Shown in pieces: positions 1 through 11,187 of a stretch of 64,000 nt of DNA. The stretch's first letter is position 1, and each line of letters begins with the position of its first letter. The position numbers and the translations under genes were made by a program. The DNA comes from Protopterus annectens (taxonomy: Eukaryota > Chordata > Ceratodontiformes > Protopteridae). The stretch is from positions 40,722,472 to 40,786,471 of the forward strand of contig NC_056737.1 in assembly GCF_019279795.1 (NCBI RefSeq), written 5' to 3'. Below the pieces are notes generated by a model, which did not search any database, was not told the DNA's origin, and saw nothing but the letters and a program-made list of their open reading frames with translations.

Positions 1-1
1 A

Positions 2-256
2 ACCCTAGCAGTTTATGCCTTTCAACCACTGCCTCTCCTCCCTAAGGTACTCCTAAAAGTCAGACAAGAGCAGCCAAAAATGATTCTGATGGTCCCAGAC
101 TGGCCATGCCAGCACTGGTACCCATTCCTAAAGAGCTTGTCTCAAGGCCAAGCCTGGACTTTACCTCAAATTCCTCATCTTCTGACCCAACAAAACAATC
201 AGATCCTGCACAGCCAACTCAGAACCTTAAATCTGGCTGCATGGCAAATAATATAG
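2..256 (+). CDS. C-terminal end of DIRS RT/RNase H/methyltransferase-like polyprotein (partial)
   Basis: The frame beginning at base 2 reads without a stop to TAG at 254-256. It carries the pattern seen at the end of this polyprotein in the other copies: a YAFxPLPLLPKVLLK segment, then MILMVPDWPCQHWYPFL and a closing NLAAW. This is the region usually described in DIRS elements as a DNA N6-adenine methyltransferase-like domain. Its 5' part lies outside the window. It overlaps the recombinase ORF from 106 on, in a different frame. The domain name follows the literature on the family and is not proven by this fragment. Confidence 0.7.
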   Translation, partial: TLAVYAFQPLPLLPKVLLKVRQEQPKMILMVPDWPCQHWYPFLKSLSQGQAWTLPQIPHLLTQQNNQILHSQLRTLNLAAWQII

Positions 257-1296
257 CCATTCAGAACACACCTCTCCCTAAAGCTGTTATGGATGTCATT
301 TTGGAAGCCAGGAGGCCCAGCACCAGAAAATCTTATGCAGAAAAATGGAAGAGATTCTGTGCTTGGAACCAGGCACAAGGACTTGAACCACTTGTTCCAA
401 ATATTTCTCAGATTTTACAATACCTAACTGAGATGCTGAACAAAGGCCTATCCTTCTCATCAATTAAAATCCATGCCTCTGCCATTTCAGCTCATTACAA
501 TACGGAACCTCCTATTTTCTCACATCCACTACTAAGACAGTACCTCAGAGGGGCAAAAAACATAAGTCCCCCAAGGAGAGCACCGGTACCTACATGGGAC
601 CTCAACTTTGTCTTGTATAAGCTCACACTGCCTCCTTTTGAGCCAGCCAATACAGCTGATATAAAATTCTTATCATGGAAAACTGCTCTGCTCCTAGCAA
701 TAACTTCAGCAAGAAGAGTCTCAGAGTTACAGGCATTAATGGCAGTGGAACCTTTTATCATTTTTCATCCGGACAGGGTTTCTCTAAGGACAAACCCATC
801 ATTTATGCCAAAGGTAGTATCCAGTGTGGCTCTTAACCAAACCATTCATTTGCCAACATTTTATCCAAATCCCCAGAATAAAGGGGAGAGACGTCTGCAC
901 TCTTTGGACATAACCAGGCAGCTATGCTTCTACTTAGACAAAACAAAGGCTTTCAGAAAAACTGAGCAACTGTTTGTAGCATATGCTGCAGGATCACAAG
1001 GAAAGTCTATTTCAAAGCAGACTATTTCAAAATGGATAGGACACTGCATTCATTTCTGCTATGCACAGCATGGAAAATCAGTGCCTAAGAATATTAGGCC
1101 ACATTCTATCAGGGCTGCAGCCACTTCAGCAGCCTTTCTCAGAGGAGTACCAACCAAGGAAATTTTGGAGGCTGCAACTTGGAGTTCAGTGCACACTTTT
1201 ACCAAGCATCATCACTTACCTCTTTACTCTAAATCCAGAGCAGGCTTTGCCACTGCAGTTTTGCAGGGCCTTATAGCCTCTCTGAATCCTATTTAG
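106..1296 (+). CDS. Tyrosine recombinase of DIRS copy A, catalytic Tyr replaced by His
   Basis: The product is about 396 residues. It would carry out strand exchange when the circular DIRS DNA joins the chromosome in the nucleus. Near residue 65 begins the SAM-like core-binding region (PSTRKSYAEKWKRFCAW). The catalytic half has ARRVSEL (box I Arg is the second Arg) and HSIR (box II His and Arg). In the other copies the nucleophile lies in HTFxxHYxL, or HTFTKLYNL in close relative G; here that segment reads HTFTKHHHL, so the tyrosine position (codon 1,210-1,212, residue 369) is His. The frame is otherwise open, so the copy looks like a recently inactivated recombinase. The true start is uncertain because the N-terminal 50 residues overlap the preceding ORF. 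Confidence 0.88.
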   Translation: MPALVPIPKELVSRPSLDFTSNSSSSDPTKQSDPAQPTQNLKSGCMANNIAIQNTPLPKAVMDVILEARRPSTRKSYAEKWKRFCAWNQAQGLEPLVPNISQILQYLTEMLNKGLSFSSIKIHASAISAHYNTEPPIFSHPLLRQYLRGAKNISPPRRAPVPTWDLNFVLYKLTLPPFEPANTADIKFLSWKTALLLAITSARRVSELQALMAVEPFIIFHPDRVSLRTNPSFMPKVVSSVALNQTIHLPTFYPNPQNKGERRLHSLDITRQLCFYLDKTKAFRKTEQLFVAYAAGSQGKSISKQTISKWIGHCIHFCYAQHGKSVPKNIRPHSIRAAATSAAFLRGVPTKEILEAATWSSVHTFTKHHHLPLYSKSRAGFATAVLQGLIASLNPI

Positions 1297-1329
1297 ACCC
1301 AGCCGCCCTACCTCAGCTTTGGGATTCAA

Positions 1330-1427
1330 CCCAAGTGTAATGACTGCAACAGTGAAACACGATGAACATAGTACAGTTGTATACCTACCATAAATGTAGA
1401 TGTTCAAGTGTATTCACTGTTGCAGTC
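1330..1427 (+). repeat. Internal complementary region (ICR) of DIRS copy A
   Basis: The left half is complementary to the left end of the family (compare 39,661-39,700). The right half, 1,371-1,427, is complementary to 1,754-1,810 at the right end. In DIRS biology the ICR templates joining of the two termini into a circle. Confidence 0.85.
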
Positions 1428-1599
1428 CTGGTTACCCTCCCTCCATCCCCCTTTCTTTGCTGGGACTTATCTATACTTCTTTATCCTATACAGCCTATGT
1501 GGTGTACTTGCTTGTAGATGAAGGTATTGTTTTATTTTAGTGTATGTTTTTATAAGCGATATGTATTGCCTACCTTCTTGGTGGCACCTGACATCTGGG

Positions 1600-1810
1600 G
1601 CAAGAAAAACTGAAGAAAATGGCGTCGGCTGCATCTTATAAACCCCTGGCGCACTGACATCAGGGAAGAGGCGACAACAACCGACGCCGGACCAGGACTT
1701 TGGAATTCAGGCCGATTGCGGGTAGCCTGCCAGCAGGATAACCAAAGTGTAATGACTGCGACAGTGAATACACTCAAACATCTACATTTGTGGTAGGTAC
1801 ACAACTGTAC
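1600..1810 (+). repeat. Right inverted terminal repeat of DIRS copy A
   Basis: Similar to the right ITR of copy G (45,035-45,246), including CAAGAAAAACTGA, GGCGTCGGCTGCAT and the closing ACACAACTGTAC. The matching left ITR lies outside the window. Confidence 0.85.
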
Positions 1811-2179
1811 TTTTTGTTTGGTCTCTTCTGGAAGTGGGACACCTGTTTGTCAAATGGGAGAATGGGGTCCTCCTACTCTTTGCTGAGTGTTAGAAGAAAG
1901 AATGAGTTGATGTGTGAGAGTAGGCTAAACTCTTTCACGTTATTCTTAGTAGTAGTACCAGGGCTTATACTTGGATCCCTTTATGGACAGTAAAATGCAA
2001 TTTCAGTATTTCAGATTCTTCTTAGTGCAGCAGACCCTCAAAATGTAAGCCGAGGAAGTCCCACATGGTTGGGTGTTAGGTGGCTCCACAATGTGGTATG
2101 GCTTCTGGTCTGATCCCACTGGATCACCACACTTCTGTATTTTGTATTCCCTTGCAGTTTCATTTCATACACACATATA

Positions 2180-2182
<3 letters not shown>

Positions 2183-2268
<86 letters not shown>
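2183..2268. repeat. Compound (GT)n(AT)n(GT)n microsatellite
   Basis: GT dinucleotides run from 2,183 to 2,218, AT from 2,219 to 2,244, then GT again to 2,268. Frames made of alternating Cys and Val codons here are translations of the repeat. Confidence 0.97.
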
Positions 2269-2274
<6 letters not shown>

Positions 2275-2841
2275 TTATACATATTCGCACACACACACAC
2301 TGCAATCATCTCAGATGATGTCTGGTACTTCAGTCCTCTTGCCTTTCGCCGTTATGGTTTTTATTTGCAAGTATTTTACTCATTTTGTGGTTGAAGCAAG
2401 AGCTGTGTGATTGGGGATCAAGGTCCATTACAGTCTGGATGTATAAGTTCAGCGTTATGTTTAATAATCCTACCTCCCTGGTATAACGTGTTATGACATA
2501 AGCACAAGTACATCTCATCACTTGAGGAAGACGTAAGACAATTTATCCAGTAGTTGTTTGAAAAATGCTCATTTGTGCTGTGTACTTGCTAGCATTTTTG
2601 CCTCCACTAGAAAGTGAATACATAGCAATATAGATAACACCCCATCACTGAAGGAATGAGACCTCCCTTGCACTGGTTTCAAACCCAGGTGACTTGCTGC
2701 ATTGGTGTCTGTTGTGCCTGAAACTGAAAACTAAAGGTGATTAAAACTATAACCTGCACCATCCATCTAAACTATGTAAAATAATGCTCATAGTGCTGTA
2801 ACAGAGTTGAATCATTTAATTCTTGTTTTGTTTTCGAACAG

Positions 2842-2900
2842 AGAGACCATGGAAGGCATTAGCACACAGAATCCAAAAGGTTTACCTTCTGTTATCCCAG
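2842..2900 (+). other. Candidate exon of an unidentified host gene (59 nt)
   Basis: A pyrimidine-rich tract ending in CGAACAG precedes the segment, and a good donor, CAG|GTAAGG, follows it. An ATG at 2,849 opens a frame that stays open to the end and leaves phase 1. That phase joins in frame to a second candidate exon at 5,683-5,723. I do not recognise the predicted peptide. Short splice-like signals also arise by chance, so this is a suggestion only. Confidence 0.27.
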
Positions 2901-3415
2901 GTAAGGTACCGCCACTGTAGTTTAATTTTATTTTGTATGGTCTCAGAATTAAAGTAACAGTTGCATCTGTTAGATGGTTACCTATATTTGTAAATTAGTA
3001 GTCCAAAAGTTCTCTCGCACAAGGAGAGGATTCTCTGATCATTAGGAGTGGAACTTTAGCCCCTTATTCACTGTATGTTGCAGTTTGGGAAAGGGATCAG
3101 CAAATGGAAAAATGAAAATTTTATGATGTTTAATGCATTAAACTGCTTTTATTTGGGTATAACAGGTTATGGGTTTAAAAAACATAACAGTTATAGGAAA
3201 ATGGGTATAAATATATTTTTTTCATTTGTTAAAATACTTTCTGGACAGAGCTTTAATATGTTTCTAGTGGAGTTCATTGTGAAAGATGCACCCATATCTG
3301 CTTTGTCCCTTTGGCTATGACAGTTCTGTTTATTTGGATATTCTGACATGATCATATTATGAATTTCTATTGTCTGTTTTTAATGAGATTTCTTTTAGTA
3401 GGACAGTTTGACGTG

Positions 3416-3663
3416 GTAATGCTGACTTTACTCTGTGGAAGGGTGGACCATTGTCTGGCTTGTAATGCTTTTGACTTTACTCTGTAGAAGGTGGTAATGC
3501 TTTTGACCTTCCACTATAGAAGGTAGTAATGCCTTTGACTTTTACTTTAAAGAAAGCAAGACCATTGTATGACTTATGATACCTTTGTCTTTACTCTAGA
3601 AGGTTAGACCACTCCAGGGCTTGTAAAGCCTGGGACTCTGTTCAGTAGAAGGTGAGATCATTA
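3416..3663. repeat. Degenerate tandem repeat, about six units of 32-50 bp
   Basis: Units begin with GTAATGC or a variant, followed by TTTGACTTTACTCTGTAGAAGG. Starts fall at 3,416, 3,462, 3,494, 3,526, 3,576 and 3,623. Longer units carry an extra AGACCATTG...GGCTT block, so 32-bp and 46-50-bp versions are mixed. Confidence 0.8.
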
Positions 3664-4689
3664 CCTGTCCATATTCCACTGAACAACAGTTGCTTCTCAT
3701 TTTGCACTAATGCTGTGATTACGTCTCAACTAGGAGATCTCAGTTTCTTAACTGAAGTTCATAAGTTATTTTACATCATTCAGGCCTAAAGGCCAGCTAG
3801 GAATGCTGCTTTAAAAATTTGTAGATTATGTAATTTATTACACACCCACAAATCTAATTATTAAATACCTCTAAATTTCCATTTTCTATTGTATGGGTTG
3901 AAACTTTTCCAATAATATTATTAATCTTTGTGTCAAAAAAAGAATGTCTTAATGAATTTCTCATATTATTTGATGATAAAGTTCATACCCTTACGCTACT
4001 TGAAGTAGTAAGTGAATAAATCTTAATATCCAACATAGCCTGAAGGTTTCAGTCATGATAAATATTGTATATGTATATTTTTCCATGAACATATTTAAAA
4101 TGAATAGTAAATGCATTTAAATTCCAACATCTCTCAGCATAACCTTCATCATTATGTGATGCAATTCTTCTTGCACACTTCCTTTGCACTCTTTCTTTCT
4201 GTTTTTACTCTCCTACCTTGTATATGCAAAAATGTTATGGTACATTAAAATTAATGTTGTGAATTTTAAATAAAATTGTCTGACTTTTCTTTGTCCTGGT
4301 ACTAAGATTATTTAACTTGTAGTTTATTTTATACGTAGTTGTCTTGCATATTATATTAACTTGGATTAAAAAAGAGAAATTTGGGCTCCCTATTGAAATG
4401 TCAGCACTCGAATTGCCAAGTTTCAACAAGCCAAAAAGAAAAGATCGAAACTATGGGAGAAGAGCAAATATCAAGAAAATCACTCTTCACTGTTAAACTT
4501 CTTTTTTTTTTTTGCAGGGAGCAAGTTGCCTTCCACCCCAAGATGAGGGGGAAGCCTCCCATACCCCCAAACCTATATATACCAAATCCAGGATAGCAAT
4601 AACTATTCTGTACCATAGAGCAGTACTGGTCACACCACTGTCTTTTACACCTAACTATTAGAAAGTGGAATATTCCGAAAAATGGCCAT

Positions 4690-5215
4690 CTCCGGCTTAA
4701 TACATGTGTGTGTATGTGTATGTCAATTTTCTTGGCCATTCAGTCTCTGTTTCAGGACTCAGTTCTAGCGAGTTGAGACATTTCAAATAGTTACCAAAAT
4801 TTGATGTCATGGTTATCCCTAGAACTTTGTTTTGTGTTACTGTTTTAAGGTTCCTTTCATTCAAGTACACCAAACTATTAACAAATGGTTTGCCAAAATA
4901 CATTGTTAGTATTATGAAAACTAAATTAGCCCATTCACTTGTTTTTATAAATTTTCATGTATTCAGTATTTTTATTTTGTGTTAATAAACCCTATTTAAC
5001 AATCATTGGTGTACTTACTCAACCAACATAACTTTGATTTAGATATTGTAGAAAAAATGACATTAAACAGTAAGTGACCCAAAACAGATCCCTTTAGAAC
5101 TCCAAAATTCACAGGCAAAGGTGTAGAATGATTGCCTTGTATGGTAACATAATGGATCTATTAGTTAGCCAAGATGTTAATCCATTTAAAGAGAAAAGGA
5201 TTTATATTCTACTTC
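4690..5215 (-). pseudogene. Decayed CR1-like LINE reverse transcriptase fragment
   Basis: On the minus strand, 5,106-5,064 translates to GVLKGSVLGHLLF, a clear relative of the LINE RT motif GVPQGSVLGPLLF. It is preceded by WLTNRS, as in many CR1/Jockey-type elements. About 170 bases further on, 4,903-4,760 reads as YFGKPF...LKTVTQNKVLGITMTS, matching the post-catalytic region that usually reads KDLGVxxxS. The FADD segment between them is not intact, and frames shift several times. This is an old, truncated insertion with no likely function. Confidence 0.7.
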
Positions 5216-7677
5216 TGTCCTCTTGAGAGTATTTGTTGTCAGGCATCAATATTTCTGCTTAGCACTCCTCTGTTATCTTCAAATCACGTGCTTTTATCTG
5301 TTTAGTTATTGTATGAATTATGACTTGACATGTCTCAACCCCCTCTCTCATAAAAAATACATTTTCATGAGCAGTGAAACAACCAGTTTGTGGACCAGTC
5401 GTAACACACAAGTTGCTCTCATTTTGCTAGATGAACACTGATATCCACTGGTCAGCGTACTTACTAAATGCTTATTCTTTGTTGGGCTTCAGCTGTTATT
5501 ACTGAAAAAGTTGTAGTTGACCTTTCAAGGCACTACTGGATGGTGGACTCTGAAGCTGACCAAAATGAAAGATAAGTTATGTGACTTCAAGCTTGAATAG
5601 TACCTTAGTTACCTTCAGTCTTAAAGTGTGGCAACTTTTGGATCATTTACTCATCTGTTTTCTTTACCCCAATTCATTCTAGGACTAGAAGAAGGAAGTA
5701 TTTTTCTTCAAGGAAGTCACAAGGTATTTATTATTAAATTGAACCTCCTTCAGCAGATGGGGGCCTCCTAACAGGATTTGCAAGGTGTTCCAACCAAGGC
5801 TCAGTTTCCAAAGAACTTCCTCATTTTGTCTGTGATGGAAAGACCCTAAGGAAGTCATGCCAACATTCTTCAATTTATTTAGCCTTAGTTAAACAATTTG
5901 TTTGGCTTAGAGCTTACTCTCCTTTTTTGTATGCCTTGAGAAGAACAAAGTAGTTATTTTTACATCTTTTTGTCTGTCTGGTCAGCAGTCTGTCCTGTCT
6001 CATGAAGAAACCGTATGGACTCTTATTTGAAAGCTGTTTGTGCAGGCAGATATTGGCCAAGCAGCACAGACTCTTCATGTTTGTATACTCTAGGCCTGAA
6101 CCACCAGTCATATCCTGTCTTTTCTTCCAGCAGCTCAGAGAAACAACCATAGCCTACTTTCAGCTCACTCTTTAAATCCTCCTAGATATCAAGAAAAAGT
6201 TTGTGGAAGATGTGAAATACTGGAAATCCTTTTCACCCTCAACTGAAAATAAGTAAACACTATTATTGGTCCATTCCGTTAAGAAAACTGGAGGTGGGTA
6301 TCTCTGCCCAAAGTATAGTGTGTCAGTCATTCTGTCTTCACAGTGTCCTCAGCTGTAATCAGAACTGTCAGTTGTGTCCAGGATGTTTGTCTCCTGTTCT
6401 CTTTCACATTCTTGCTTCCTTTTGAGAAAAATGTTCAGCCCCTCACCTAGTTCACACAGAGTTCCATTTTGTCAAAAAAAAAACCTTTTCTGAGGGCCAT
6501 CCCTTTTTTATATAAACATATTTTAGATGGGGAGAATAAAATATTGGCAGAAATCTCTTTTGCCATTTTTGTATTCATAACCATAGTTGTTCAGATATTG
6601 GGATCATTGTTCTAGAATGTCCTGTATCCTGTCTTTCTTTGGAGAGTTTAGGTTTTGTATCAAGGTGCACCATAGTGACAGACTTCTGGTTTGGTAAAGC
6701 TGTGCTAGCTACACTAAGCTTGAAAAAGATCCATTTGGATCACGCTTTATCCTCAGTAAAAAAAAAAAAAACAACATAAATTAATAAGTAAGTAAAAATC
6801 TGAGCTATAGGAAGCAGCTTGCTAAAATAATTGGGGGGAGGGGGTAATTGAAATTTGTGTTTATGATAACACACACACACACATGAGGATATGTTGCTTT
6901 GTCATAAGCAGCAGTGATCACAGTTAAAAAATCAAACCAAGCTCATTTAACACTCAAACTATCGCACACTAACATGTGTGGTCAACAGACACACATACAG
7001 TCAAACCACAGTCAAATGCACGAACATTTGAACCCTCACACATACACACACTAACACATACAAAACCACACACTCTGCTAATTAACTTTAACAACTCCAA
7101 CATCACACAGTAGCAAGGAAAGAACATGTTCTGTATCCCTTCTGTACTGTGATCTCACATGAAGCAAAAGCTAGCACCTTTAGAACAAAAAACATTAAAT
7201 GCCGTAATAAACACTGCATAAAAAAAGAAATCTTGACAAAAATTCAGACCTTACATCACCATGAGAATAACAGAAAAACATACATCCTAACTAGTAGGAA
7301 ACACAAATACTTGTTATGAAAGAATGACTATTAATGTGTAACTGTCAGCAGTATGTACTGGCACAGTTCAACATGAACACTAACACTTTTAAACACTTCA
7401 TCATTCGATACATCAGGAAACCACTCCAAACATTCGATGAGTTGTGCTCTTAATCCACTAAAGTGCACCCATAAATGTAAATCAGTATATAAATTCTGGA
7501 TCGATATCTGTCTATATATGTATCGGTGTACACACACACACCCTTTATGTGTACTTTGAGGCACCTTGTGGTTTAGCGTAGGTACTGAATTACTAATGCC
7601 CTTTCTGTATATATTCAAAATTTCTTGAAACCCTTCTGGTAGTTGGGGTAGAGGTTCATGGAATATATTGGTAACTC
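5216..7677. other. Non-coding stretch with CA-rich low complexity; one candidate exon
   Basis: No protein family is recognised on either strand. The segment holds a 41-nt candidate exon (5,683-5,723), short A-runs (for example 6,760-6,772) and a long CA-rich, imperfect region from about 6,868 to 7,080. It may be an intron of the hypothetical host gene, but nothing proves that. Confidence 0.45.
5683..5723 (+). other. Candidate second exon of the unidentified host gene (41 nt)
   Basis: A pyrimidine-rich tract ending TTCATTCTAG precedes the segment and AAG|GTATTT follows it. Reading in the phase left by the 2,842-2,900 candidate completes a Gly codon and stays open for 13 further codons; another frame meets TAG at once. 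Two exons agreeing in phase is mild support. The intron would be about 2.8 kb and would contain an old LINE fragment. Confidence 0.25.
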
Positions 7678-8243
7678 ATCATCATCTTTTTTCTGCTGTT
7701 CCCATTAGGGGTCGCCACAGCAGATCATCTATTTCCATTTCTTCCTGTCCTCTGCATTTGCTCTGTCACACCAACCACCTGCATGTCCTCTCTCACCACA
7801 TCCATAAACCTTATCTTAGGCCTTCCTCTTTTCCTGTTACCTGGTACTTCATCCTTAGCATCTTTTTCCCAATATAATCAGCATCCCTCCTCAGCACATG
7901 TCCAAACCAACGTAATCTTGCCTCTCTGGCTTTGTCTCCAAATCTTCCAACCTGGGCTGACCCTCTAATATACTTATTCCTAATCCTGTCCACCCTCATC
8001 GCACCCAGTGCAAATCTTAACATCTTTAACTCTGCCACATCCAGCTCTTAACTCCTGCCTTTTGTCAATGCCACTGTCTCCAACCCATATAACATAGCTG
8101 GTCTCGCTACCCTCTTGTAGACCTTCCCTTTCACTCTTACTGATACTCGTCTGTCACAAATCACTCCTGACACTCTTCTCCACCCACTCCATCCTGCCTG
8201 TGCTCTCTTCTTCACCTCTCTTACACACTCACCGTAACTGTGT
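7678..8243 (-). mobile_element. RTE-type LINE, 3' end fragment
   Basis: The minus strand encodes the C-terminal tail of an RTE-type ORF2, with motifs RNKYIRGSA, GRFGDKAREARLRWFGHVLRRD and IGKKMLR. It is nearly the same as the tail of the better-preserved RTE copy at 62,748-64,000. The 3' UTR ends beside an ATG/CAT trinucleotide run at 7,677-7,686, as expected for RTE tails. The upstream coding part is missing (5' truncation), which is the usual outcome of target-primed reverse transcription. Confidence 0.88.
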
Positions 8244-8452
8244 AAACTAAAAAAAAAAAAGAACCAAAGGCCCTCTTACAGCTGAGTTTCTTGCAGATGC
8301 TTTCAGCATGGGTGGGAAGCTTGTGAATGTTAGGCTGGGAATGCCTAACTGTTTCCTGATACTAAGCTGTCTTTATTTTATGTATGCCCTGTAGAGATGA
8401 TCCTTCAGTTTAAACATGTGTGATTATAGTGAATACTGTCCCTGAAATGTAT

Positions 8453-8617
8453 GATGTTATGTAGTCCAATCTCACCTACATTCTTACCCGTGAGTTCGGA
8501 GCTGAATGTCGGCTCCGACTCGGCCAAAACTTTTCTAGCTCGAAGTCTTTCTATTGACTGGGCTAAGATGGTATCCCATACTGCACTGCTCTATATCCCC
8601 AGATCTCGTTTGCCGCT
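8453..8617 (+). repeat. Left inverted terminal repeat of DIRS copy B
   Basis: Reverse complement of about 14,392-14,560. It contains the CGGAGC...GGCTCCG hairpin word around 8,499-8,522 and ends at TTTGCCGCT. Confidence 0.88.
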
Positions 8618-9056
8618 CGTGTAGCTCGGACGTGGTCTCGCTCTTAGCTGTGGCTAAGTACCCTATTTCTTCTTCTTGAGAGAATTTATTACAAACAGAA
8701 TGCTATTTTAATAGCTATTGTTCGTTTGGTATTAGTTTGTGAGAAAACTGTGCGTGTGTGTGATTGTTTCTGTGGTATCCCACTAGCTGTTCCAACGGGC
8801 TAGGCCCGTTTCAGTTAGAGGACCTAGTCTGTCCCCTTGCTTCCCTGTGTTTCAAACTTTCCGGTCTAAAATTGTTTAAATTAGAGGTTTTAATCCTATC
8901 CCCTCTATTGTGTGTGTCAGAGGATCGTTTGTTAGCGTTAGTTGTTAGTGGTAGTTTTTTTTCCCGTGCTAAGTGTGGTGTAAGTCTGGGACTGTTTTTC
9001 CAGTTGGACCGTACCTGTGATTTTTTTGTCTTGGTGATTGGTGGTAGTTGGTTACA

Positions 9057-11186
9057 ATGTCTAAAGATTCTAAGGAGCACAAGCCCTCGGGCTTCAAGAA
9101 ATGCTCAAAGTGTGTCTATAAAATGTCCATTACCAATGGACATTCTGTATATGTATATTGTCTGGGAGCAATCCATCTGCAGGAGTCTTGCAGCTTCTGT
9201 CATGCATTTAGTCCTAGGGTCCTTCAGGAAAGAAAGAATAAGTTGATTCTGAAGGGACCTTCGAAGAGGGTCTGGAATCTGCTTCCAGCTCTAAAGCTAA
9301 AACCACAAAATCAAAAAGAGGTCTCCTGCTCCTTCAGGCTCCTCGGAGCCACCGGAAAAAATAGCTAAATCAGCTTCGACATCCTCGGGGCCGCAGGAAG
9401 TGTCAGTGGTGATGGAACCAGCGTCGGCTCCAATCATTTTGGAACCTATTCGGAGCCGATCACCTAGTATTAGGCAAGTATCACCTGAGAGGCGATCTCG
9501 ATCTCCCTCCCTGTCCTCCAAATCCTCCAGGACATTATCGGATGTGGACATCGATAGAGTGGTGCAGAGACTCCTTCAGTCACCTGTCTTGGCAAAATTG
9601 TTCTCTGCTCCGTCCCAGTCGGCTCCGGAGCCCATCCTGCAACCTACTTCGATACTTCCTCCTCCGAGCGCATTGCAGCCTTCAGAGCTGGAGTGCTCGG
9701 CTCCGTGTGATGTCTCCAGGTCGGTTCACATGGCCCCTCCTGGCTTATCGGTGCCGACGTCAGCTCCGACCCCGTCGGTGCCGTCCACGGGATTCAGGAC
9801 TCAGGATTCTTCAGTCGGACCCGAGGGAGCGGCTTCGGGACATCTCTCGGTTCCTAGTCTCCCTGTCGGTGCTTTGGCTCGGGGAAGTCCGATTCCTGTC
9901 GTGACTTCGGAGGCTGGTTGCTCCTCAGACTCAGGGGGACCAGCCTTTGAGGCCATGCGGAGTGCACTGGCCAGATCTTCAGCGACATCATGCGGGTCAG
10001 TCATTCTGTCCCCTACCACTCCGGTGCGGGTCTCTGATCACCACCTATCTTTAGACAGCGGAGCCCCAAGGCCTCAGGGTACCCCCATGAGTGGTCCCCA
10101 GGTTTATGAGGGCCCCTCAGAGTGCTTGCCTGAGGGAGCCCCCTAGAAAGAAAATGTGCAAGAGGAAGCACATAGACTCCCAGGATGAGTCTCTCACCTC
10201 AGATACTGACCTCGAGTCATCCTCTGAGGATGTTTCTTTCTCTGACATCCTAGAGATCTTGAAACAAAGAGGTGACTGGCCGTCCAAAGCCCCCTCCGAG
10301 GAGGAGTCGGTCTTCCTGAAAGCCTTTGGTGCTCAGCCCTCCGCCTTCTGGGTGTCTCCACCCTTCGATGAGCTCCTGGATTTGATTTGTCAAAGGGTGT
10401 GGGAGAACCCTGACTCTGTGGAACCAGTCCCAAGGAGATCCAATAAATTTCTGTCTGCTCCCCCAGGTAAGGAATTTCTGTCCAAGGGAGTCCCTGTGGA
10501 TGCCATGGTGGTGACCGCGGCCACTCAGAAGGAATTAGCCAAGACTTCTTCCACCGTCCATCCTCCTAACAAGGAGTCTAGGACTATTGACCGGTACGGG
10601 AAGCGTACCCTCTCTTCAGCAATCTTTACCTTACTATTTATCTCACTTTACATGGCTCCAGAGAGATCGCCTCAAGGAGCTTAGAGATACTCTCACGGGT
10701 AACGTTTCTGAGGCGGTGACCCAGATAGATGGTTAACGCCCAGATGTCTACCCTCAATTCCATCGTTAACTCCTCCATGAGGCTGATTTCATATGCAGCC
10801 GAGGGAGCAAGTAGGGCAGCAAGCTCAGGAGTTGCCCTTAGGAGACGGGCCTGGATGCGCCTTTGTCATTTCGCGGAGGCCTTCAAGTCTTCATTCACTG
10901 ATGCCCCCTTTGATGGTTCCTCTTTGTTCGGAACCAAGGTGAAAGACACCCTCACCAGGTGATCGCAGGAGTGAAAAACTCTGTCTGCTGTAGGGGTCCA
11001 TTTTTCCCTTCTCTCTAGGCCTTATCCCAAGGCCCATGTGGTTCAAGAAATCACAGAGGTTTTTTCCCGGTGCACAAGGTAAGCCCTCTTCCAGAGGCAG
11101 AGGAAGGTGGGGGGTTATTCAGGGGGACGCCGCCCTAGAGGCAAAGGAGGCCCGCACAACTCGGGAGACCGCGATTCCTTTTGCGG
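9057..11186 (+). pseudogene. Gag-like ORF1 of DIRS copy B, frameshifted
   Basis: ORF1 of DIRS elements is thought to encode the nucleic-acid-binding structural protein. It starts at ATG 9,057 (MSKDSKEHKPSGFKKC). The N-terminal Cys/His cluster, of the form CxxC...CxxCLGxxHxxxxCxxC, is present, though one Cys of the second pair is altered. Next comes an Ser/Arg-rich part with RSRSPS, the conserved stretch SDVDIDRVVQRLLQSPVL, a long Ser/Pro-rich part, a KRKH patch, an acidic part (EDVSFSDILEILKQRG) and a C-terminal Arg/Gly-rich end. At least three frame changes break it (about 9,265, 10,140 and 10,670) and a stop lies near 10,962. It could not give full-length protein. Confidence 0.8.
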
Positions 11187-11187
11187 T

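Larger units (their letters stand above)
1..1810 (+). mobile_element. DIRS-type YR retrotransposon copy A (family 1), 5' end outside window
   Basis: The visible part holds the end of an RT/RNase H/methyltransferase-like ORF, an overlapping tyrosine recombinase ORF, an internal complementary region and a right inverted terminal repeat, in the order typical of DIRS elements. The recombinase and terminal sequences match copy G at 39,661-45,246 closely, so the two form one family. The right end is placed at 1,810 because the sequence there equals the complement of the right half of the internal complementary region. Confidence 0.9.
1811..4689. other. AT-rich non-coding stretch with microsatellites, a tandem repeat and one candidate exon
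   Basis: No transposon protein or RNA gene is recognisable here. Contents are a GT/TA microsatellite (2,183-2,268), a possible 59-nt exon (2,842-2,900) and a degenerate tandem repeat (3,416-3,663). The remainder looks like ordinary AT-rich intergenic or intronic DNA, including a T-run ending in GCAG near 4,500-4,517. Confidence 0.5.

Noticed and set aside
2073..2410. Open frames rich in alternating Cys-Val and Tyr-Ile
   Set aside because: They translate the GT/TA microsatellite at 2,183-2,268; no protein family signal.
4500..4610. T-run plus GCAG followed by an open stretch as a further host exon
   Set aside because: It has no donor site, the phase does not fit the 2,842-2,900 candidate, and it lies beside an old LINE fragment.
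5914..6150. 78-codon minus-strand frame
   Set aside because: No recognisable domain, no splice or promoter context; likely chance.
6170..6255. Possible third host exon after CCTCCTAG at about 6,183
   Set aside because: It is open only in a phase that does not follow from the 5,683-5,723 candidate, and has a stop instead of a donor.
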